From contig RAYY01000005.1 of the NCBI GenBank assembly GCA_003611875.1, positions 124,001-188,000 of the forward strand: DNA of 64,000 nt, read 5' to 3'. This document shows, one piece after another, positions 1-6,423 of the stretch. The DNA comes from a bacterium D16-56 (GTDB taxonomy: Bacteria; Bacillota; Clostridia; Lachnospirales; Lachnospiraceae). Numbering within the stretch: position 1 is the first letter of the stretch; every line of letters starts with the position of its first letter. The notes below the pieces were generated by a model, which worked only from the letters and a program-made list of their open reading frames with translations, had not been told where the DNA came from and did not search any database. A program made the translations under genes and the position numbers.

Positions 1-513
1 CTCCATCTGCCTCTGGGAAAGAGCCTGAGTCACAGCCTTGACGATCGCCTTATTGCCCAGTCCCTTTGTCTGACTGTACACAGGCTGCATGGAATGCATC
101 ACCTTTTCATAGGCTTCCTGGGTAAATATCTCTGGCTGCTCCATGGACAGGCGGCTCCCCTTTTTTACCACCCTTCCCCGAAAAAGCAGCACTCTTCCCA
201 TCTGCAGAGCAGACCGCAGATACGGCATATTGAACCAGGTAAGAGAAAGGCTTCCTGTTAAATCCTTTACCACTGTCACGATGACCTGAACATTCTGAAA
301 TCGCCGGACCGTAGCCGTCCGAAGAAGCTGCCCGCAGACGGTACAGATCCTTCCCTCCTGTACCTGCCCCACCGGTATGGCCGGCTCATAAACATCATAA
401 GCCCGAGGATAATCATGTAGCAGATCCTCCACTGTCTCAATCCCCAGCCGCTTAAATAATGCCCCTGTCTTCTCTCCGATTCCCTTTAGGCTTGTTATCG
501 GTTCCTGATTCAT
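1..513 (-). CDS. recG: ATP-dependent DNA helicase RecG, N-terminal part
   Basis: The first about 171 residues of RecG, which remodels stalled replication forks and Holliday junctions; the rest lies beyond base 1. The visible part starts MNQEPITSLKGIGEKTGALF and continues into an OB-fold wedge domain containing GRVVKKGSRLSMEQPEIF, typical of RecG before its helicase motors. The ATG is at 513-511 and is preceded by GGGAGGAGCC on the minus strand. It is the last visible gene of a minus-strand series yloU - fakA - recG, the usual order in Firmicutes. No helicase motif is inside the window, so the call rests on the N-terminal domain and the gene order. Confidence 0.9.
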   Translation of the reverse strand, partial: MNQEPITSLKGIGEKTGALFKRLGIETVEDLLHDYPRAYDVYEPAIPVGQVQEGRICTVCGQLLRTATVRRFQNVQVIVTVVKDLTGSLSLTWFNMPYLRSALQMGRVLLFRGRVVKKGSRLSMEQPEIFTQEAYEKVMHSMQPVYSQTKGLGNKAIVKAVTQALSQRQME

Positions 514-565
514 GGCTCCTCCCAACCCTTTCCTGAAATGGTTCCCTGCTCACACAAACAAAACC

Positions 566-648
566 GCACCGGCTCTTAAAAGCTGTGCAGATAAGCCTAC
601 CATCCTGTCTGGTAAAGCTGTCTCTGCACAGCTCTCAATTACCGGTGC
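566..648. repeat. Long two-stage inverted repeat between fakA and recG
   Basis: GCACCGG (566-572) pairs with CCGGTGC (642-648), and AGCTGTGCAG (581-590) pairs with CTGCACAGCT (624-633). The inner segments AGCCTACC and GGTAAAGCT pair partly. This gives an RNA hairpin of about 83 nt on the transcript leading into recG. No U-tract follows on the minus strand, so it is not a standard terminator. It could be a processing site, an mRNA-stabilising structure or a copy of a dispersed palindrome. Confidence 0.75.
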
Positions 649-693
649 GTCCATTCTTTTCAACTAAGCCTCCGTCCGGTCAGCTCTTTTCCC

Positions 694-2451
694 TCACTCT
701 ACAGACATGAGATAATAGTAGATGGGCTGGCCTCCGTTGTGAAGCTCCACCTCACACCCCGGACATGTCTTCTGGGCTTTTGCGAAAACCCGCTGAGCCT
801 CCTCTGCCTTCACATCACTTCCATAATAAATGCTGATCAGCTCTGACTCCTCATCCACCATGGCCTTCAAGGTATCAATGGCAGTCTTTTCAATACTGCT
901 TCCCACTGCCAGCATCCCCTGGTCTCCCAGCCCCATAATATCCCCCTGATGAATCTCCATGCCGTCAATCTGGGTGCTGCGCACTGCATAGGTAATCTGT
1001 CCGGTTTTGATGTGTTCCATTTCTTCCATCATCGTTTTCAGATTTTCTTCGGCAGAAAGCTCCGGAATAAAATTGATCAGCGCCGTAATCCCCTGAGGAA
1101 CCGTCTTTGACGGCACTACAATAATCTCCTTATCCTCTACCAGATATTTGGCCTGCTCTGCCGCCAAAATAATATTTTTATTGTTAGGCAGAATAAACAC
1201 CTGATCTGCACAGACCTGATCAATGGCATTGAGCATATCCTCCGTACTGGGATTCATGGTCTGACCGCCTTCAATCAGATAATCTGCGCCGATTCCCCGG
1301 AAAATCTCACCCATCCCTTCTCCCACGGAAACGGCAATAAATCCATAAGGCTTTCTGGGTTCTCTGTCTGCTGCTCCTGCCTCATCCTCTGCCTGCGCCT
1401 CCTGAAAAGCAGCTGCCTGCCCTTTGGCCTGGTCTGCTTTCTTCTGATCCTTAGCCAGCTTCTCCGCATTCTGAATCAGCCGCTCCTGATGCTCCTCCCG
1501 CATATTGTCGATCTTCATTCGGGAAAGAGAGCCATAAGTCAAAGCCCGCTGTATGGCAAGTCCCGGATCATTGGTATGGACATGAACCTTGACCACATCC
1601 TCATCCGAAACAACTACCAGGGAATCCCCAATCGATTCCAAATAAGACTTAAACTCCTGCTCAAGCTTCTCATCGTACCGCTTTTCTACATTGATGATAA
1701 ATTCTGTACAATATCCATAACGGATATCGGATGTATCCAGGTCAGCCACATCCGGCCCAAAACCGCTCTGAGACGCCGCACTGCCGCTTTCCGCCTTTCC
1801 AAAGACAGCATCCGTGTCGGCTCCTGACACTCCGATCCCCAAAAGCCCGTCCAGAGCGCCCTTCATCACCTGCATAAGACCCTGTCCGCCGGAATCCACC
1901 ACACCGGCCTGCTTTAACACAGGCAGCATTTCCGGCGTCTGATTCAGCACCAGGTCTCCGTATTGGATCACCTCTCTGGCAAATTCCTCCACATTTTCTG
2001 TCTTGGATGCCATCTCCACCGCCTTCTCTGCCATACCCTTGGCCACGGTCAAAATGGTGCCCTCCTTAGGCTTCATTACTGCCTTGTAGGCTGTCTCTGT
2101 GCCGCGCACAAAGGCATCTGCAAGAACGGATACCGTCACCACATCCTTTGTCTTGATTTCCTTAGTAAACCCCCGGAAAAGCTGGGACAAAATAACGCCG
2201 GAATTACCCCTGGCCCCCCGCAGGGATCCGGAGGAAATCGCTCTGGAAAGCGTCTCCATGGTAGGATTTTCAAGAGCAGCTACCTCCCTGGCCGCCGCCA
2301 TGATCGTCATGGTCATATTGGTTCCTGTATCTCCGTCCGGAACCGGAAATACATTCAGTTCGTTAATCCACTCCTTTTTCGCTTCCAATCCCTGAGCGCC
2401 TGCCAGAAACGCCCGTTTCATCAGCGAGGCGTCGATTTCTCGTATATTCAC
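694..2451 (-). CDS. fakA: Fatty acid kinase subunit FakA (DhaL/YloV family)
   Basis: Kinase subunit that phosphorylates fatty acids held by a FakB (DegV-family) partner, feeding exogenous or recycled acyl chains into phospholipid synthesis. The protein has 585 residues, close to the family norm. The N-terminal DhaL ATP-binding domain carries FPVPDGDTGTNM (about residues 34-45) and a GARGNSGVILSQLFRG stretch (about 78-93). The C-terminal half has the YloV-type layout, with an acidic, Ala-rich linker around 340-365. The start is GTG (2451-2449) behind GGAGGAGC. It follows yloU by 13 bases. A FakB-type partner gene occurs in the same window at 11299-12180. Confidence 0.93.
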   Translation of the reverse strand: MNIREIDASLMKRAFLAGAQGLEAKKEWINELNVFPVPDGDTGTNMTMTIMAAAREVAALENPTMETLSRAISSGSLRGARGNSGVILSQLFRGFTKEIKTKDVVTVSVLADAFVRGTETAYKAVMKPKEGTILTVAKGMAEKAVEMASKTENVEEFAREVIQYGDLVLNQTPEMLPVLKQAGVVDSGGQGLMQVMKGALDGLLGIGVSGADTDAVFGKAESGSAASQSGFGPDVADLDTSDIRYGYCTEFIINVEKRYDEKLEQEFKSYLESIGDSLVVVSDEDVVKVHVHTNDPGLAIQRALTYGSLSRMKIDNMREEHQERLIQNAEKLAKDQKKADQAKGQAAAFQEAQAEDEAGAADREPRKPYGFIAVSVGEGMGEIFRGIGADYLIEGGQTMNPSTEDMLNAIDQVCADQVFILPNNKNIILAAEQAKYLVEDKEIIVVPSKTVPQGITALINFIPELSAEENLKTMMEEMEHIKTGQITYAVRSTQIDGMEIHQGDIMGLGDQGMLAVGSSIEKTAIDTLKAMVDEESELISIYYGSDVKAEEAQRVFAKAQKTCPGCEVELHNGGQPIYYYLMSVE

Positions 2452-2464
2452 CAGTAGCTCCTCC

Positions 2465-2821
2465 TTAATCTATCACTCGTACACCCTCTACAAAAATGCT
2501 GATTTTATCCACATCCATCCCCGTAAATGCTTCCACTTTATATTTCACATTGGCAATCAGATTGTCAGCTACCGCGCAGATGCTGACCCCGTAAGCCACA
2601 ATCACATGAAAATCCAGGCTGATACGGTTCTCCTCAATCCTTACATTGATTCCTTTGGTAATGCTTTCCCGCTTCAAAAGCTTTACCAAACCATCCTTCA
2701 TGCTGACTGCCGCCATGCCGACGATCCCGAAACATTCTACTGCCGTCATACCCGCATAGAGCGCAATGACCTCAGAGCCGATTCGAATCTCGCCCAGCTT
2801 ATTATTGATGCGTCCCTTCAT
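2465..2821 (-). CDS. yloU: Asp23/Gls24 family envelope-stress protein (YloU-like)
   Basis: Small cytoplasmic protein of 118 residues in the Asp23/Gls24 (DUF322) family, characteristically encoded directly upstream of fakA in Firmicutes. Visible family features are an N-terminal GEIRIGSEVIALYAGMTAVE segment and a central region of alternating strands (NVRIEENRISLDFHVIVAYG). The ATG at 2821 is preceded by GGAGGGGGTTTT. The rpmB gene often found divergent to yloU is not present here; instead there is a leader of about 200 nt with its own promoter. The molecular function of the family is not established; roles at the membrane or in envelope stress are reported. Confidence 0.9.
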   Translation of the reverse strand: MKGRINNKLGEIRIGSEVIALYAGMTAVECFGIVGMAAVSMKDGLVKLLKRESITKGINVRIEENRISLDFHVIVAYGVSICAVADNLIANVKYKVEAFTGMDVDKISIFVEGVRVID

Positions 2822-3026
2822 AAAACCCCCTCCATTCCAATTTGCTTCCTGTTCTCATATTGCTGCAATTTACCGCGAACCTTGCCCTTCACCTTTGGAT
2901 CCGGCTCGCTAATCGTTCCAAATGATACCGGTCCGCGAACCGCACCGGCCGCCCCCGGCTCTGGCTTGCTAAACGGACAGGTATATGTTCCCACTAAGCT
3001 CGTGAAAAACCTCGCTAAGTGTTCCT
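2822..3026 (-). promoter_or_regulatory. Leader of the yloU-fakA-recG operon with repeated TTAGCGAG motifs
   Basis: On the minus strand the predicted transcript begins near 3020 and runs about 200 nt before the yloU ATG. It carries three TTAGCRAG motifs, at 3011-3018, 2965-2972 (TTAGCAAG) and 2905-2912. Two of them are preceded by GGAAC. GGTTCGCGG occurs twice. Flanking bases allow a hairpin around 3007-3023. I do not recognise a known riboswitch or ribosomal-protein leader. Confidence 0.4.
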
Positions 3027-3054
3027 ATTATACCATCTTTCCGCAAAAACACAA
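3027..3054 (-). promoter_or_regulatory. Sigma-A-type promoter for yloU-fakA-recG
   Basis: Minus-strand -35 TTGTGT (3054-3049), a 16-base spacer and a perfect -10 TATAAT (3032-3027). It points toward yloU and leaves a leader of about 200 nt. Confidence 0.7.
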
Positions 3055-3370
3055 CCGGAATTTTTCGGTGAGGAACTTTCTGGTGGTTTTCGAGATTTTT
3101 CAGGGTATTTCATCAATTTCTGACAAAAAATCCACCGTACCTTCACCCCGTTTTCATCTGCAAAATGTCCGTCCGGTCATCACTTTTCCCGTGCTGCCGT
3201 CGTCTTCAGGATTCAGATAATATCGTTTTTCATCTGCTTATTCTATCTTTCTTTTTATTCTATCCTTGACTTATGAATTTATATTTTCCCCCTTTCTTAT
3301 CTGCAGCTTAATCAGCATGGACCATCCACCATATATTATAATAAACAAGGTTCTTTCTGTCCACAATAAA
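3055..3370. other. Gene-free stretch
   Basis: No coding region with a ribosome site, no RNA gene and no strong hairpin were seen. The sequence becomes AT-rich toward 3370, the 3' side of the small gene at 3371-3721. Confidence 0.5.
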
Positions 3371-3721
3371 TCAAGTTTCCGTAAAACCCTCTCTTTCCAA
3401 AACAACATCTTCACGAAGCACCTGCAGCAGCTTTTGCAATACCTTGCCGGCAGGCATTCCTTCATTTACATAATCCATAATTTTCCTCAACTCCTCAGCA
3501 TGTGCTGACCAATACCTGGCATCCTCCTTGGGAAAACCTTTCTGCCGCAAAACAACATAAAGCACCAACTGACTGTACACCTCTGTGTCATGCTCTCGAA
3601 TCCATCCAACATACTCCAGATATTCTGCCTTCGTCAGACCAAGCTCAGAGTCATTATCATTTAAACCCTCCTGTACTGTCCGCCAGTCAAACGTACTCCA
3701 ATCCCTATTCCATTTATTCAT
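3371..3721 (-). CDS. Hypothetical small protein (116 residues)
   Basis: I do not recognise the family. The protein begins MNKWNRDWSTFDWRTVQEGL and is predicted soluble and largely helical, rich in Trp, Tyr, Glu and Lys, with no signal peptide or membrane segment. The ATG at 3721-3719 has a purine-rich GGGGAAAGG just upstream. An in-frame TTG at 3784 would add 21 residues but has no better ribosome site. It is transcribed divergently from the XRE-type regulator at 3912 and shares a 190-base region holding an inverted repeat, so that regulator may control it. Confidence 0.6.
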   Translation of the reverse strand: MNKWNRDWSTFDWRTVQEGLNDNDSELGLTKAEYLEYVGWIREHDTEVYSQLVLYVVLRQKGFPKEDARYWSAHAEELRKIMDYVNEGMPAGKVLQKLLQVLREDVVLEREGFTET

Positions 3722-3844
3722 GATCCTTTCCCCACTCTCAGCCAGGTTTACAGCATTCTGTTTCAAAAATGCCGTACCCTGCAAAAATGTAAAACCTTGG
3801 TTTTCCCTGCTCTTTTATTATACATCCTCATCTGCTCCGGATAT

Positions 3845-3881
3845 ATTATCCGATTATGGATAATATACATTATCGGATAAT
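3845..3881. promoter_or_regulatory. Inverted-repeat operator between the divergent small genes
   Basis: ATTATCCGAT (3845-3854) is repeated inverted as ATCGGATAAT (3872-3881). Nested in it is a perfect dyad TTATCC-N6-GGATAA (3846-3863). Three TTATCC/GGATAA half-sites lie 31 bases before the regulator's start, a typical place for autoregulation by an XRE-family protein. Binding itself is inferred. Confidence 0.6.
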
Positions 3882-3911
3882 ACTGTTTTAATAATAACAG
3901 AGGTGAAGCCA

Positions 3912-4256
3912 ATGATAGTATATGATCGACTGTGGAAAACCATGAAAGCCAAAGATATCAGTCAATACCGTCTGATAAAATACTACAAAATCAGCGCAGG
4001 ACAAATCGGGCGTCTCAAAGAAAATGCCTGTGTGTCCACTCATACCCTTGATGTCCTTTGCACGATTTTGAATTGTGCCGTGGAAGATATTGTTGAATTT
4101 CGTATGGACAGCACCCTCGCTTCCGAGCTGGGAGTCGATGTATCCCAGGATGCCGTACCATCCGATCCTTCTCTATCTTCCCCAAAAACCGAGCCACAAA
4201 AAATCCCCCGAGTTTCTGAAGATCAGGAAGAAGATGCCCCTTCCGGTTCCTTCTGA
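3912..4256 (+). CDS. XRE/Cro-type helix-turn-helix regulator
   Basis: DNA-binding protein of 114 residues. Residues 1-65 form a Cro/C1-like helix-turn-helix of the short type that begins near the N-terminus (YDRLWKTMKAKDISQYRLIK, then ISAGQIGRLKENACVSTHTL) and ends with the family-typical LDVLCTILNCAVEDIVEF. The last about 50 residues are Ser/Pro/Glu-rich and probably disordered. ATG 3912 is chosen because GAGGTG lies seven bases upstream; the GTG at 3903 is inside that ribosome site. The gene runs directly into a 110-base tandem repeat that begins two bases after its stop codon. It probably regulates itself and the divergent gene. Confidence 0.8.
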   Translation: MIVYDRLWKTMKAKDISQYRLIKYYKISAGQIGRLKENACVSTHTLDVLCTILNCAVEDIVEFRMDSTLASELGVDVSQDAVPSDPSLSSPKTEPQKIPRVSEDQEEDAPSGSF

Positions 4257-4257
4257 A

Positions 4258-4480
4258 TTTGCTGCGAAAGCCCCATCGCCGGAGACGATTAAAAATTAGG
4301 GATACCGAATGCGCCCTCAGACTTTTATGATTGGCGGTGCGGCCCCAGCCAGGCACATGGAGGTTTGCCGCGAAAATCCCGCCGCCGATCAGGCAGCATA
4401 AAATCAGGAATACTGAATGCGCCCGCCAAGCTTTCAGGATTGGTAATGCGGCCCCAGCCGGGCGCATGGAGGTTTGCCGC
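4258..4480. repeat. Imperfect tandem repeat of about 106-109 bp (two copies and a third start)
   Basis: Copy 1 is 4258-4363, copy 2 is 4364-4472, and a third copy begins at 4473. Shared blocks are TTTGCYGCGAAA at the start, GAATGCGCCC in the middle, and GCGGCCCCAGCC followed by CATGGAGG at the end. The array begins two bases after the XRE gene and is more GC-rich than its surroundings. Short ORFs on both strands cross it, but none has a convincing start signal. Confidence 0.7.
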
Positions 4481-4529
4481 AAAAACAGCACAAACCGAAA
4501 GCCTGCGGCAAAAGCGCCCACAGGGCATA

Positions 4530-4568
4530 AACAAAAAACGCGGTTCCTTATTCCGCGTTTTTTTGTTT
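4530..4568. terminator. Bidirectional rho-independent terminator
   Basis: AACAAAAAACGCGG (4530-4543) and CCGCGTTTTTTTGTTT (4553-4568) form a hairpin with A/T tracts on both sides. It sits between the converging XRE gene (+) and holA (-) and can serve both. Confidence 0.85.
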
Positions 4569-4592
4569 ATGTTATCTTCCAGACTCCTTTTT

Positions 4593-5564
4593 TCATAATC
4601 TCCTGGTAATCAGAAGCTCCACTGCCAATCGGTCCGAAAGCCTTCCTGTCTTCACCGCTTCTTCTGCCTCAATACAGGAATTTACATAAGAAAAGAGCTG
4701 TTCCCTGGAAAACTGCCTTGCCTGCGGCATGGTCTTTCCTGCCACAAATGGCTGAAGCTTCAGCTTTGAAGCAATGGTTCCACGGTCCATGCCCTTTTCC
4801 ATCAATTCCTTTACCTGCAGAATCTGGTTAAACTGCCGGGCAATCAAAAACAAAATGCGCATGGGCGGTTCCTTTAATGTCAGCAGATCCTCATATAAAT
4901 CCATCGCCTTATGTGTCTGCCTTCCAGCAATCGCCGCCACCATCTCAAAAATCCGGCTGCTGACCCGAACCGTACACACAGCCTTTACATCCTCATCTGT
5001 AATGACATCCCGGTCCATGGTGTAGCTGATCAGCTTCTCAAGCTCCATCCGGATATTCTCCATGTCGTCGCCTACCATGCTGAGAAATAACTCCATGGTC
5101 CGGTTAGTGATCTTCCTTCCTTCCTTTGCCAGGATTCCCCCAGCCCACCTTCCAAGCTGTGCGGCGTCCTGTCTCCCCATCTCAGCGGCATGGCCCAGGC
5201 TCTTAACCTTCTTGTAGAGCTTACTGCGCTTATCCACCTCTGACTCCGCAAAAACCAAACAGGTCGTATCCGGCATATCCGGAAGATATTTGACCAAAGC
5301 CTCGGAAGCATTTTTAAAAAATCCGCTGTCCTCCACCAGAATCAGCCTGCGCTCTGCAAAAAACGGCATAGTATCCGCCAGACGGATCAGCTCATCCACA
5401 TCCAGCCCTTTTCCCTCAAAACGGGCAAAATTCATGGTGTCCTCACCGATGATTGCTTCCCGCAGACGCTTTTTATAGGTGTTTTTTAAAAAAACCTCCT
5501 CTCCAAACAGCAAATACACCGGCTTAAAGGTATGTTCCTTAATATCCTGATTCAATACCTGCAT
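4593..5564 (-). CDS. holA: DNA polymerase III subunit delta
   Basis: Clamp-loader delta subunit, which opens the beta sliding clamp. The 323 residues match the family length. The N-terminal degenerate AAA+ module begins QDIKEHTFKPVYLLFGEEVF, followed by MPFFAERRLILVEDSGFF. Family-typical segments DDMENIRMELEKLISY and PPMRILFLIARQFNQILQVK follow, with a C-terminal helical collar. The ATG overlaps the stop of the preceding BI-1 gene by one base (TAATG), implying translational coupling. The gene ends 25 bases before the bidirectional terminator. Confidence 0.92.
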   Translation of the reverse strand: MQVLNQDIKEHTFKPVYLLFGEEVFLKNTYKKRLREAIIGEDTMNFARFEGKGLDVDELIRLADTMPFFAERRLILVEDSGFFKNASEALVKYLPDMPDTTCLVFAESEVDKRSKLYKKVKSLGHAAEMGRQDAAQLGRWAGGILAKEGRKITNRTMELFLSMVGDDMENIRMELEKLISYTMDRDVITDEDVKAVCTVRVSSRIFEMVAAIAGRQTHKAMDLYEDLLTLKEPPMRILFLIARQFNQILQVKELMEKGMDRGTIASKLKLQPFVAGKTMPQARQFSREQLFSYVNSCIEAEEAVKTGRLSDRLAVELLITRRL

Positions 5565-6274
5565 TATTTACGCTTTCCAAGAACCCGCAGCAGATAAATA
5601 AACAGATTGATAAAATCCAGATATAGCTGAAGGGCGGCAAAAATAGACGCTTTCTTTGCCATTTCAGGGTCCTGGGAATATGCCTGATGATAAGCCTTGA
5701 TCTTCTGGGTATCATAAGCGGTAAACACCAGGAAAACAAAAATGCCTATGGTGCATGCTATCATCTCAAACCTTTCCAGGTTAATAAACATGGCTGCAAT
5801 CCAGAACACGGCCAAAAAAATCAACGCGCCAAGAAGGAAGTTCCTCAGATTGCTTAAATCTGCCTGTGTGAAATATCCGATCAAAGCCATGATTCCAAAG
5901 AACAAAGCTGTAGCCCCAAACACAAACACCAGGCTTGGAAACGCATAAATTAAAAAGTAAGCAGAAAATACCACTCCGTTAAGCACCGCATAGGTGATAA
6001 ACAGTGCCCTGGCCGTGCCTACGGAAACCTTGTTGATCTGAGCCGACATAAAAATCACTACTGCCAGCTCTGCAATCCCCAATACCAGCACTGCATAGGG
6101 AATGGCGAACACATACACCACCAATCCGGTCACATACCCGGTCATGGCAATGAGAAATGTAGCCAAAAGCCCTAAAAACATCCAGCCAAAAGTCTTTGCC
6201 GTGTACTTTCCCAAGGGCTCATACTCCCTGGCCGCATCCGCTCCATAATACTGATTGACATTTTGATAATCCAT
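5564..6274 (-). CDS. Bax inhibitor-1 / YccA family integral membrane protein
   Basis: Protein of 236 residues with about seven hydrophobic helices (residues 28-235), such as TFGWMFLGLLATFLIAMTG and SLVFVFGATALFFGIMALIG. It matches the Bax-inhibitor-1 (UPF0005) family, members of which act as pH-gated calcium leak channels; the bacterial role is largely unknown. The acidic pair in EMIACTIGIFVFLVFTAYDT is consistent with the family. The start ATG follows AAGGAGATTTT. It is the first gene of a two-gene unit with holA. Confidence 0.88.
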   Translation of the reverse strand: MDYQNVNQYYGADAAREYEPLGKYTAKTFGWMFLGLLATFLIAMTGYVTGLVVYVFAIPYAVLVLGIAELAVVIFMSAQINKVSVGTARALFITYAVLNGVVFSAYFLIYAFPSLVFVFGATALFFGIMALIGYFTQADLSNLRNFLLGALIFLAVFWIAAMFINLERFEMIACTIGIFVFLVFTAYDTQKIKAYHQAYSQDPEMAKKASIFAALQLYLDFINLFIYLLRVLGKRK

Positions 6275-6367
6275 AAAATCTCCTTTCCAGCAATCTGCCT
6301 GCTTTGCAAAACATTCTGCAGCTCAAATTTATTCTGCAGCAGTTCCCATACCAGAACTGTTCTTTTT

Positions 6368-6395
6368 ATTCTATCACATTTTATAGCATTTGCAA
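6368..6395 (-). promoter_or_regulatory. Promoter for the BI-1/holA unit
   Basis: Minus strand -35 TTGCAA (6395-6390), 16-base spacer, -10 TAGAAT (6373-6368). It lies in the 149 bases between comEC and the BI-1 gene. Confidence 0.55.
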
Positions 6396-6423
6396 ACGAA
6401 AATCTTGATTTTTCATTCCCAAG

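Noticed and set aside
2606-3220. 204-codon plus-strand open frame over yloU and its leader
   Set aside because: Runs antisense through yloU and the promoter; no start signal.
4015-4521. 168-codon minus-strand frame over the tandem repeat
   Set aside because: Its apparent protein repeats only reflect the DNA repeat; it is antisense to the XRE gene and has no ribosome site.
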